Shown here: in pieces, positions 54,796-63,306 of the stretch
How positions within the stretch are numbered: the stretch's first letter is position 1
Layout of the letters: every line of letters starts with the position of its first letter
Origin: Thiotrichaceae bacterium UBA7357
GTDB taxonomy: Bacteria; Pseudomonadota; Gammaproteobacteria; Eutrophobiales; Eutrophobiaceae
Direction: 5' to 3'
NCBI GenBank assembly: GCA_002470825.1
Contig: DKOR01000037.1
Coordinates: 1-64,000, forward strand
DNA length: 64,000 nt
The notes under the pieces: generated by a model
Told to the model about the DNA's origin: nothing
Database searches by the model: none
The model's input: only the letters and a program-made list of their open reading frames with translations
Position numbers and translations under genes: made by a program

Positions 54796-56037
54796 CTATA
54801 ATTGTAGTAGAAGACGAGCTGGATCTTCTAATTGTTGTTTTATGGATACCAAAAATTGAACAGCTTCACGACCATCGATGATCCTATGATCATATGACAA
54901 TGCAAGGTTCATAATCGGACGAATAACAACTTCACCATTTTCTGCGACAGGACGATCTTTAATCGCATGCATACCCAATATCGCACTTTGCGGGGGATTT
55001 ATAATCGGAGTAGATAAAAGTGACCCAAACGTACCACCGTTAGTAATAGTAAATGTACCACCGGTCAAATCATCCATAGTTAATTTTCCGTTTCTTGCTT
55101 TTTCACCAAAGCTTCTTATTTGAGATTCAATATTAGCAAGCGATAAGGAATCAGCATCACGAACAACAGGTACGACAAGACCTTTTGGAGAACTGACTGC
55201 AATACCAATATCGAAGTAACCATGGTAAACAATATTGTCACCATCTACCGATGCGTTAATGACCGGAAATTTTTTCAACGCTTCTATTCCAGCTCGAGTA
55301 AAGAAAGACATAAAACCAAGTTTAGTACTGTGTATTTTTTCAAATTCATCCTTATAACGATTGCGAATATCCATAATTGGTTGCATATTAACTTCATTGA
55401 AAGTGGTGAGAATAGCGCTTTCATGTTGCGCGTCCAACAGTCTCTCTGCAACACGTTTACGTAATCTAGTCATAGGTACTTTTTCTTCAGGCCTATCACC
55501 AATACTACTCATTAATACTGGAACCTCTACTGTTACGGAAGGAGTACTTATTGATTCAGGTTGAGATGCTGTTTGACTTTCCTCAATATGTCTCAAAACA
55601 TCTTCCTTCGTAATCCTGTCGGTATTTGTGGCAATTTCCAATATATTCAGTTTGTGTTCTTTTACCATGTTACGAACGGCGGGACTTAGTTTTGGTAAAT
55701 CGGTTTCAGAAACCTCCGTAGTTTTTGTATCCATTTCGGGCAAAGATTGTTGCGTTGGTTCTGTTATAGGTGGTGCTGATTTAGAAATATCACTTTTAGC
55801 TTTTGTATCAATACGAGCAATAACTTCATCGCTACCTACAGTTTCACCATCACCTCGTAAAATTTCAGAAATGACACCATCATTTAAAGCAGCTACTTCG
55901 AGAGTCACTTTATCGGTTTCAATATCTATAAGGTTGTCTCCACGATTAACCTGCTCGCCGACACGTTTTTGCCAACTTAATAGTGTTGCTTCGGCGACAG
56001 ACTCTGCTAATACAGGTACTTTGATATCAACTAACAC
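54796..56037 (-). CDS. sucB: 2-oxoglutarate dehydrogenase E2 (succinyltransferase)
   Basis: Core of the 2-oxoglutarate dehydrogenase complex; transfers succinyl from lipoate to CoA. Of 413 residues, one lipoyl domain has its lysine in IETDKVTLEV near residue 43. A peripheral-subunit-binding domain is near residues 113-148 (LSPAVRNMVKEHKL). The catalytic domain ends with YDHRIIDGREAVQFL. It follows sucA by 15 bases. Confidence 0.98.
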   Translation of the reverse strand: MLVDIKVPVLAESVAEATLLSWQKRVGEQVNRGDNLIDIETDKVTLEVAALNDGVISEILRGDGETVGSDEVIARIDTKAKSDISKSAPPITEPTQQSLPEMDTKTTEVSETDLPKLSPAVRNMVKEHKLNILEIATNTDRITKEDVLRHIEESQTASQPESISTPSVTVEVPVLMSSIGDRPEEKVPMTRLRKRVAERLLDAQHESAILTTFNEVNMQPIMDIRNRYKDEFEKIHSTKLGFMSFFTRAGIEALKKFPVINASVDGDNIVYHGYFDIGIAVSSPKGLVVPVVRDADSLSLANIESQIRSFGEKARNGKLTMDDLTGGTFTITNGGTFGSLLSTPIINPPQSAILGMHAIKDRPVAENGEVVIRPIMNLALSYDHRIIDGREAVQFLVSIKQQLEDPARLLLQL

Positions 56038-56052
56038 GATTTTCTCCTTGGT

Positions 56053-58914
56053 TTATCTACGTAATACTGCGTTAACTTGTTTATGTGTTGTTACTTCTAA
56101 CTTATCGATTTGTAAAGCATCGGATACTAATTCTTTTTGTTGAGCAAGATGAATAGACATTAAACCGGTGGCCGGGGAGGCTGAGTAGAAACGACCTGCA
56201 TAGCCAAAGGCATGTTGATCTTTTAAACAACCAATCATTGTTCCTCTGGATTGCATATAGGACCAACTTCCCTGGTTCTTGGGTTCTTCTTGTACCCAAA
56301 CGACTTCTTTTAAATTTGGGTATTGACTTATCAGAGTTCTTACTTCTTCTCTGGGAAATGGATAAAGCTGTTCCATACGAGCAATAGCAATATTGTTAAG
56401 GTTTTTTTCACGGCGTTGTTCTAATAAGTCAAAATAAACTTTTCCGCTACACATAAGTAAGCGTGTTACTTGGGTCTTATTTAGGTCATCAATCTCGTCA
56501 ATCACTGTTTTAAATTTTCCGTTGACCAAATCGTCTACTGGCGAAGCAGATGTCTTTCTTCTCAATAAGCTCTTCGGACTCATTACGATTAATGGTTTCC
56601 GATAAGGGCGTAACATTTGTCTTCGCAGCATATGAAACATTTGTGCTGGTGTGCTAGGAAAACAGACCTGCATATTTTGTTCTGCGCAAAGTTGTAGAAA
56701 ACGTTCAAGCCTTGCTGATGAATGCTCCGGACCTTGACCATCATAACTATGAGGTAAGAATACTGTCAATCCACAAAAGCGTTCCCATTTAGCTTCACAG
56801 GAACTGATGAATTGATCGAATACAACCTGTGCACCATTGGCAAAATCACCAAATTGAGCTTCCCACAAGACTAATGCGTTCGGTTCAGCACTACTATAAC
56901 CATATTCATAAGCAAGGACAGCCTCTTCTGAGAGTGTCGAATTAATGACTAGAAAGTTTGGTTGACCATCTTTAATATGTTGCAGAGGTAAGTGTGTTTG
57001 ACCATCTTTCATATTATGCACAATGGCATGCCGATGAAAGAAAGTCCCACGACCACTATCTTGACCTGATATACGAACAGGATAACCATCATCAATTAAT
57101 GCCGCATAAGCCATAGTCTCAGCAAAGCCCCAATCCATAAGCATTTCGCCAGCACCCATTTTTTTACGAGAGATTATAATTTTATCGACTGCCGAGCTTA
57201 ATTCGAAATCATCAGGAATATTCGTAATTGACGCTGTTAAGTTTTCAACATCATCTTTTGTGATAGACGTATCTATATTCTCAGTCCATTCGGTACCAAT
57301 AAATCGCGTAAAGTTGAGTAAATATTTTGGATTTGCATGTTCAGTATGAGTGCCTGCGACACCTTCATTACTTTCTAGCGAATCAATGTAATTTTTAGCA
57401 ATAGCATCGGTTTCTTCTTGAGTAACGACACCTTCCGAAATTAATTTTTCTGTGTATAACTTACGTACGCTCGGATGTCGTCGAATATGCTGATACATAA
57501 TCGGTTGTGTAGACATAGGTTCATCAGCTTCACTATGACCATGCTTACGGTAACAAACCATATCTATAACGACATCTTTATTAAACTCCATTCTATAGTC
57601 AAGTGCGAGTTTGGTGACAAATATGACGGCTTCTGGATCATCACCATTCACATGAAAAATCGGTGCCTGAACCATCTTAGCGACATCAGTACAATATAAT
57701 GATGAGCGCGAATCTAATGGGTCACTGGTAGTAAAACCTATTTGGTTGTTGATAATAATATGTACGGTCCCGCCAGTAGAGTAACCGCGGGTCTGTGAAA
57801 GATTAAAGGTTTCCATTATTACGCCTTGACCTGCAAAGGCAGCATCTCCATGTATCAAAATAGGTAATACTTGATTATGAAGATGATCATTACGTCTATC
57901 TTGTCTGGCTCGGACGGAACCTTCGACCACGGGATTGATGATTTCCAAATGTGAAGGATTGAATGATAGTGTTAAATGGACACTGCCACCGGGTGTACTA
58001 ATATCTGATGAGTAGCCCATATGATATTTCACATCACCTGAACCTTTAATAGTATCAATAGTTTTACCTTCGAACTCATCAAATAATTCACTTGGCCTTT
58101 TACCAATAGTATTGACTAGTACGTTGAGACGGCCACGATGTGCCATACCAATCACCATTTCTTCTATGTGTTGTGCGCCACCTGACTGAATAATTTCGTC
58201 TAATAGTGGAATGAGTGATTCGCCTCCTTCTATTGAGAATCGTTTCTGACCAACATATTTTGTGTGTAAATATTCTTCTAGTGCATTTGCACCAATAATA
58301 CGATCTAGAATGCGTAATCGCTGTTCTTTATCGAAATTCGATGTCGCAAGTGGTTCTTCAAGACGTTTTTGTATCCAACGTTTTTGTTCAGTTTCATTGA
58401 TGTGCATGTATTCAGCACCAATTGATTCACAATATGTTGTTTTAATGATGTGGACTATTTCACGCAGTGAAATTTCAGTAGCAGCGAAGAGTGAGCCTGT
58501 ATTGAAAGTCTTGTCCATATCTTCTTCAGTGAGTCCATGAAAAGCTGGATCAAGCTCAGGAATATCAGGTCTTTGGTACTGCTTTAGTGGGTCAAGATTA
58601 CTCTGACGATGACCATTAAATCGATGTGCGTTGATCAGTTGTAAGACAGCAGTTTGTTTTTTGTACGAAGCAGTGTCCGCTGTTGATGCTTGCTTTTGAG
58701 AACTCTGACGAGAGGTTAATAGAGTATTGAAAAAAGCTTGTTGTATTGGATTGTGAGCAACATCATTACCTTTTTCACTATTTTGCAGAGAATCAAAATA
58801 AATACGCCACTCAAGCTCGATACTCTCAGGATTGTTTAGATAAACTTCATATAAATCTTCCACAAACCAGGCATTCCCACTGTATAAACATGAGGGTATT
58901 GTATTTTTCATCAT
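56053..58914 (-). CDS. sucA: 2-oxoglutarate dehydrogenase E1
   Basis: Thiamine-diphosphate enzyme that decarboxylates 2-oxoglutarate in the TCA cycle. The 953 residues include the N-terminal E1 segment (YSGNAWFVEDLYEVY), GMAHRGRLNVLVN near residue 254, the ThDP/Mg motif IHGDAAFAGQGV near residue 355 and the transketolase-type C-terminal half (DSGRGTFFHRHA near residue 618). It heads sucA-sucB-lpd and is divergent from gltA across a 311-base gap with PhaR-type sites. Confidence 0.98.
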   Translation of the reverse strand: MMKNTIPSCLYSGNAWFVEDLYEVYLNNPESIELEWRIYFDSLQNSEKGNDVAHNPIQQAFFNTLLTSRQSSQKQASTADTASYKKQTAVLQLINAHRFNGHRQSNLDPLKQYQRPDIPELDPAFHGLTEEDMDKTFNTGSLFAATEISLREIVHIIKTTYCESIGAEYMHINETEQKRWIQKRLEEPLATSNFDKEQRLRILDRIIGANALEEYLHTKYVGQKRFSIEGGESLIPLLDEIIQSGGAQHIEEMVIGMAHRGRLNVLVNTIGKRPSELFDEFEGKTIDTIKGSGDVKYHMGYSSDISTPGGSVHLTLSFNPSHLEIINPVVEGSVRARQDRRNDHLHNQVLPILIHGDAAFAGQGVIMETFNLSQTRGYSTGGTVHIIINNQIGFTTSDPLDSRSSLYCTDVAKMVQAPIFHVNGDDPEAVIFVTKLALDYRMEFNKDVVIDMVCYRKHGHSEADEPMSTQPIMYQHIRRHPSVRKLYTEKLISEGVVTQEETDAIAKNYIDSLESNEGVAGTHTEHANPKYLLNFTRFIGTEWTENIDTSITKDDVENLTASITNIPDDFELSSAVDKIIISRKKMGAGEMLMDWGFAETMAYAALIDDGYPVRISGQDSGRGTFFHRHAIVHNMKDGQTHLPLQHIKDGQPNFLVINSTLSEEAVLAYEYGYSSAEPNALVLWEAQFGDFANGAQVVFDQFISSCEAKWERFCGLTVFLPHSYDGQGPEHSSARLERFLQLCAEQNMQVCFPSTPAQMFHMLRRQMLRPYRKPLIVMSPKSLLRRKTSASPVDDLVNGKFKTVIDEIDDLNKTQVTRLLMCSGKVYFDLLEQRREKNLNNIAIARMEQLYPFPREEVRTLISQYPNLKEVVWVQEEPKNQGSWSYMQSRGTMIGCLKDQHAFGYAGRFYSASPATGLMSIHLAQQKELVSDALQIDKLEVTTHKQVNAVLRR

Positions 58915-59225
58915 TTATTCCTTAAAAATTCTTATTATATTTCGCTCTGAGTCAAAGTGATGTTTACGCAAAAAGACTTTAGAACTACTGCGTCTTATCT
59001 CAATTCGTATAATTAAAGTAGATATCACGTCTAACTATAAGATTTCCTGAATATAATTCCCGTAATCTTAAACTATTTTTTCAATAAACGAGCACAATAT
59101 TCATGCATAAATTGCCCCGCAATATTACAACTGATCTTGCTGCAATGCCATAAACGCCTGTATGCTTATCCGAATTTTTTTATTCATCATCAAAAATAAT
59201 GAGAAATAGCTAAGGGAGAAGTTTA
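58915..59225. other. Divergent sucA/gltA regulatory region
   Basis: 311 bases between two TCA-cycle genes pointing apart. It holds the two TGC-type elements described separately at 59111-59154 and a strong AAGGGAG ribosome-binding site for gltA at about 59211-59217. No open frame was found. The sucA promoter was not located with confidence. Confidence 0.6.
59111..59154 (+). promoter_or_regulatory. PhaR-type elements upstream of gltA
   Basis: TTGC-CCC-GCAA at 59112-59122 has the same core and flank (GCAATAT) as the site on the promoter ahead of phaE. At 59137-59154, TTGCTGCAATGCCATAAA matches the phasin element (reverse complement) at 16 of 18 positions. A weak promoter (TTGCTG 59137-59142, 18-base spacer, TATGCT 59161-59166) would overlap the second element. 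Control of gltA, perhaps also sucA, by PhaR is inferred. Confidence 0.5.
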
Positions 59226-60521
59226 ATGGCTGATACGGTCACTATCACTGATAATCGCACTGGAAAAAAGGTGGAATGCCCTATCCTGACCGGGGTTTAT
59301 GGTGCGCCAGTAATTGATACGAAAACGCTCTATAAAGAACTTGAAGTGTTTACTTTTGATCCGGGTTTTACAACTACGGCTGCATGTAAAAGTGCGATAA
59401 CATATTTGGACGGAGAAAAAGGTATCTTGCTTCATCGCGGGTACTCAATTGAAGAACTTGCAAAGAATAGTTCTTATCTCGAAGTTTGTTACTTATTACT
59501 TTATGGAGAGCTTCCAACTGAAGATCAATTTGGTACTTTTCGTGGGCATTTGAATAAACGTAATATGGTCCATGAGCATCTTGAACGTTTTTACACGGGT
59601 TACCTTTATGATGCGCATCCAATGTCTATGTTGATTGGTGTGACGGGCGCATTATCATCTTATTATCATGAAGCGATGGATATACATGATCCTCTTGACC
59701 GTGAATTAACTGCAATTCGTGTTATTGCGAAGATGCCAATATTAGCTGCTCATTGCTACAAACATTCCGTTGGGCATCCTTTTGTTTATTCTAGAGATGA
59801 TCTAGGTTACGTCGAGAATTTCTTAAATATGATGTTTTCAGTGCCTATGCGTGAATATACTCCGAATTCTACTGCGGTTAAGGCACTTAATTTAATGCTA
59901 ATTTTGCATGCAGATCATGAGCAAAACGCATCAACTTCGACTGTGCGTTTGGCGGGTAGTGCCGAGGCTAATCCTTTTGCTTGCATTGCAGCAGGTATTG
60001 TTACGCTTTGGGGAAGTGCCCATGGAGGTGCAAACGAAGCCGTTCTAAAAATGTTGGCTGAAATTGGAACTGCCGATAATATTCCAAAGTTTATCGCTCG
60101 TGCGAAAGATAAAAATGATAATTTTAAATTAATGGGTTTTGGACATCGTGTTTATAAAAACCATGACCCACGTGCGACAATTATTCGTCAGGTTTGTCAT
60201 GATTTACTAGAAGAAATAGATACTGTTGATCAACCAACATTTGAAATTGCGATGGCGCTTGAAGAGATTGCTTTAAAGGATGAATATTTCATCGGACGTA
60301 AGCTTTATCCAAACGTTGATTTTTATTCAGGCATAATTTTGAAGGCATTAGGAATTCCAACTTCCATGTACACGGTTATGTTTGCCTTGGCGCGATCTGT
60401 AGGTTGGATTGCACAATGGTTGGAAATGATGGAAGACTCTGATTTTAAAATTGGCCGTCCACGACAATTGTATGTGGGTAAAGAAAGACGCGATTATGTA
60501 TCTATAGATAAACGCAAATAG
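59226..60521 (+). CDS. gltA: Citrate synthase (type II)
   Basis: Condenses acetyl-CoA with oxaloacetate, the entry to the TCA cycle. The 431 residues match the large hexameric, NADH-inhibited Gram-negative type. The catalytic residues are visible: a histidine in LWGSAHGGANEAV near residue 264, a histidine in GFGHRVYKNHDPRA near residue 305 and an aspartate in NVDFYSG near residue 363. It has a strong ribosome-binding site and is followed by mdh after 44 bases, so the two are probably one transcript. Confidence 0.98.
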   Translation: MADTVTITDNRTGKKVECPILTGVYGAPVIDTKTLYKELEVFTFDPGFTTTAACKSAITYLDGEKGILLHRGYSIEELAKNSSYLEVCYLLLYGELPTEDQFGTFRGHLNKRNMVHEHLERFYTGYLYDAHPMSMLIGVTGALSSYYHEAMDIHDPLDRELTAIRVIAKMPILAAHCYKHSVGHPFVYSRDDLGYVENFLNMMFSVPMREYTPNSTAVKALNLMLILHADHEQNASTSTVRLAGSAEANPFACIAAGIVTLWGSAHGGANEAVLKMLAEIGTADNIPKFIARAKDKNDNFKLMGFGHRVYKNHDPRATIIRQVCHDLLEEIDTVDQPTFEIAMALEEIALKDEYFIGRKLYPNVDFYSGIILKALGIPTSMYTVMFALARSVGWIAQWLEMMEDSDFKIGRPRQLYVGKERRDYVSIDKRK

Positions 60522-60565
60522 TCTATTCAAATTAAATAATAAAGATTCAAAGGAGAATTAAAAGA

Positions 60566-61543
60566 ATGAAACCCCCCGTTCGTGTCGCAGTCACAGGTGC
60601 TGCTGGTCAAATTGGCTATTCATTGTTGTTCCGAATTGCTTCCGGGCAAATGCTCGGACCGGACCAACCTGTCATTTTGCAACTTTTGGAAGTTACTCCT
60701 GCCATGAAGGCTTTAGAAGGGGTGGTGATGGAGATTGATGACTGTGCATTTCCCCTCTCAGCTGGCTTTGTTTTGGCAGATGATGCTAATACGGCATTTA
60801 AAGAAGTCGATTATGCTTTGTTAGTGGGAGCTAAACCGCGTGGCCCGGGTATGGAGCGTAGTGACTTACTAGAAGCAAATGGTGGCATTTTTAAAGTTCA
60901 AGGACAGGCATTAAATGCAAATGCTAGTCGTGATGTAAAAGTATTAGTTGTTGGCAATCCAGCTAATACAAATGCGCATACAGCAAAATTAAGCGCGCCT
61001 GATTTAAAGTCACGTAACTTTACTGCGATGACTCGTCTTGATCATAACCGTGCACTAGCTCAATTAGCTGTAAATACGAAATCACAAGTAAGTGATATTA
61101 AAAAGATGACGATTTGGGGTAATCATTCGACGACGCAATATCCTGATATTTCTAATGCAACGGTCGCAGGAAAATTAGCTAAAAATATGGTCGATTTTGA
61201 TTGGTATAAAGGCCAATATATTCCTCGTGTTGCAAAACGCGGAGCAGAAATTATTGATGCCAGAGGAGCATCTAGTGCCGCATCAGCAGCCAATGGTGCT
61301 GTTGATCATATTCGCGATTGGGTTCTAGGTACCGCTGAAGATAATTGGGTCAGTATGGGCGTTCCAAGTGATGGTAGTTATGGTATTCCAGAAGGTTTAG
61401 TTTATTCTTTTCCTGTGACTTGTAATAATGGTGATTATTCAATCGTTCAGGGTCTTGAAATCGATGAATTTAGTCAATTAATGATGGATGCCACACAAAA
61501 AGAATTGGAGGAAGAAAGAGATGCGGTAGCAAGGATACTCTGA
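60566..61543 (+). CDS. mdh: Malate dehydrogenase
   Basis: NAD-dependent oxidation of malate to oxaloacetate, which supplies GltA next door. The 325 residues belong to the cytosolic-type MDH found in many proteobacteria. The NAD loop is TGAAGQIGYSLLFRI at residue 10. The substrate loop is KPRGPGMERSDLL near residue 91 and the catalytic histidine lies in IWGNHSTTQYPD near residue 187. A strong AAAGGAGA site precedes it. Confidence 0.98.
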   Translation: MKPPVRVAVTGAAGQIGYSLLFRIASGQMLGPDQPVILQLLEVTPAMKALEGVVMEIDDCAFPLSAGFVLADDANTAFKEVDYALLVGAKPRGPGMERSDLLEANGGIFKVQGQALNANASRDVKVLVVGNPANTNAHTAKLSAPDLKSRNFTAMTRLDHNRALAQLAVNTKSQVSDIKKMTIWGNHSTTQYPDISNATVAGKLAKNMVDFDWYKGQYIPRVAKRGAEIIDARGASSAASAANGAVDHIRDWVLGTAEDNWVSMGVPSDGSYGIPEGLVYSFPVTCNNGDYSIVQGLEIDEFSQLMMDATQKELEEERDAVARIL

Positions 61544-61590
61544 AATAGTATTTGTCTGTCTAGAAAATAAGGCTGCTGAGTGACCTTTTA

Positions 61591-62244
61591 TTATCTTAAA
61601 GAAATGACAGGCCAGCCTTTAGATCTGGCTACTTCTCTCAATCTTTCATCTGGGTCAACAGCTATAGGATTGTCGACAACTGATAACAGCGGAATATCAT
61701 TATGCGAATCACTATAAAACCAGACTTCTTCAGGCATTTTGTCTAACTTTGCTAGCCACTGGTGGAAACGTGTAACCTTACCTTTAGCGAAAGAGGGTGT
61801 ACCTACGACCCGACCAGTATATTGGCCATTTAGTAATTCGGGTTCACACGCAATTAATGTATCAATATTAAATTCATCTGCGATAGGCTGAGTGATAAAT
61901 CGATTAGTTGCAGTAATGATGATTAGTTCATGATCTTTTTGTCGATGATCTTCAATTAATTCATTTGCTTTTGGTAAAAAAACAGGTCTTACTTTTTCTT
62001 CTATATAGTTTTTGCGCCAAGTTTCCAGCAAGGTTTTATCATTGTCAGCCAAAGCTTTTAGTTGAAATTCAAGAAATGCATTGATATCAAGTTCGCCATT
62101 TAAATAGTCCTTATAGTATTTTTCGTGATTAAGTTTGTAAGTTTCTGAATCAATATACCCATGGTCACTTAGAAATTCTCCCCACAAGCAATCGCTGTCA
62201 CCGGCTATTAATGTGTTATCTAAATCAAACAGTGCAAGTTTCAT
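61591..62244 (-). CDS. HAD-superfamily phosphatase
   Basis: HAD-IB-type hydrolase of 217 residues. The nucleophile motif is LALFDLDNTLIAGDSD at residue 3; motif II is IIITATNR near residue 101, and the metal motif is YSDSHNDIPLLSVV near residue 170. The frame is open upstream to 62367, but the ATG at 62244 gives a normal family N-terminus. The substrate is unknown; relatives are annotated as phosphoserine- or histidinol-phosphatase-like. It is divergent from rppH, a pairing also seen in Pseudomonas. Confidence 0.88.
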   Translation of the reverse strand: MKLALFDLDNTLIAGDSDCLWGEFLSDHGYIDSETYKLNHEKYYKDYLNGELDINAFLEFQLKALADNDKTLLETWRKNYIEEKVRPVFLPKANELIEDHRQKDHELIIITATNRFITQPIADEFNIDTLIACEPELLNGQYTGRVVGTPSFAKGKVTRFHQWLAKLDKMPEEVWFYSDSHNDIPLLSVVDNPIAVDPDERLREVARSKGWPVISLR

Positions 62245-62382
62245 AATAGAGTCCGATCTTATTAAGATGCAAATATGGGTTAGTCTAAAAGTTATTATAA
62301 ATAAGGCAAATTTATCCATAGAGTTTGCTTGTTTTGTTCTATTATTGGAGAATAATACAACATTCATAGTGGTAAATGACGA

Positions 62383-62877
62383 GTGATTGATTCAGAAGGT
62401 TTTAGGGCGAATGTTGGTATCATACTGACAAATGATCTCGGTAGGGTTTTTTGGGCACGTCGACTGGGGATGGATGCTTGGCAATTTCCTCAGGGAGGCA
62501 TCGAAAAAGACGAATCACATAAGTTAGCTATGTACCGTGAGTTGAGAGAAGAAACAGGTTTAGATGAAGAACATGTTAAAATAATGGGCTTCACAGATAA
62601 TTGGTTGAGATATTCGTTGCCAAAACGATTCATTCGCCAGAACACCTATCCTTTATGTATCGGACAGAAACAGATCTGGTATTTACTAAAGCTTGTTGTT
62701 GATGAAAGTTATGTAAACCTCACATACACTGATGAACCAGAGTTCGATAAATGGAAATGGGTTGATTTATGGGACCCGATTAATGAAGTCGTTTCTTTTA
62801 AACGCAGTGTCTATGAACAAGCCATCAAGTATTTTGCTCCTTTTATCACCTCACCAGAGTATGAGAAAAGATACTAA
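62383..62877 (+). CDS. rppH: RNA pyrophosphohydrolase RppH
   Basis: Nudix enzyme that removes pyrophosphate from the 5' end of mRNA and so triggers decay. The 164 residues start at GTG 62383 (IDSEGFRANVGIIL, in register with E. coli). The Nudix box GGIEKDESHKLAMYRELREETGL is near residue 37; only its first and last parts, GGIEKDE and RELREETGL, are cited as landmarks. The family segments LPKRFIR and CIGQKQIWYLL are present. The gene is shadowed by no other frame. Confidence 0.96.
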   Translation: MIDSEGFRANVGIILTNDLGRVFWARRLGMDAWQFPQGGIEKDESHKLAMYRELREETGLDEEHVKIMGFTDNWLRYSLPKRFIRQNTYPLCIGQKQIWYLLKLVVDESYVNLTYTDEPEFDKWKWVDLWDPINEVVSFKRSVYEQAIKYFAPFITSPEYEKRY

Positions 62878-62887
62878 ATTTGGGCTA

Positions 62888-63259
62888 TTATTGACCTTGC
62901 ATAGCTTTATAACGCATCACGTTAGATAGCAATTTATTTGCAGACTTATTGCTAATACTGCCTATAAAGCGCCTCATTGCTTCAGGCGGATAACCTCCAA
63001 GTAATAACTGATCATAGAGGTTCTCAAGATGAACAGCACATTTTTTCATCGAATGGTCAGCGATAACTCGTACATCTGACTGTGACTGGAGCTGGCTCAT
63101 AGCGAATTCATTTAAACATTCATTATATTCTGCTGACGATTCACTCACCTTTTGATATTCTTCCTTTGTCATTTGTCCAGACGTTTTATATTCCGCATAA
63201 ACATTTAGACTCAATATAGATAAAAATAAAGCCAGATAAGAACAAAGTTTTAGGCACAT
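62888..63259 (-). CDS. Secreted hypothetical protein
   Basis: A 123-residue protein with a clear signal peptide (residues 1-22, ending NVYA before EYKTSG). The mature part is polar and mainly helical, with two cysteines (YNECLNEF near residue 47 and KKCAVHLENL near residue 73) that could form a disulfide. I do not recognise the family. It is convergent with rppH and divergent from nspC by 47 bases, so it probably shares a promoter region with nspC. A periplasmic location is likely. Confidence 0.7.
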   Translation of the reverse strand: MCLKLCSYLALFLSILSLNVYAEYKTSGQMTKEEYQKVSESSAEYNECLNEFAMSQLQSQSDVRVIADHSMKKCAVHLENLYDQLLLGGYPPEAMRRFIGSISNKSANKLLSNVMRYKAMQGQ

Positions 63260-63306
63260 AATATTTCCTCAGGTAAATTAATTTCATACATAAGAACAAC
63301 AATAGC

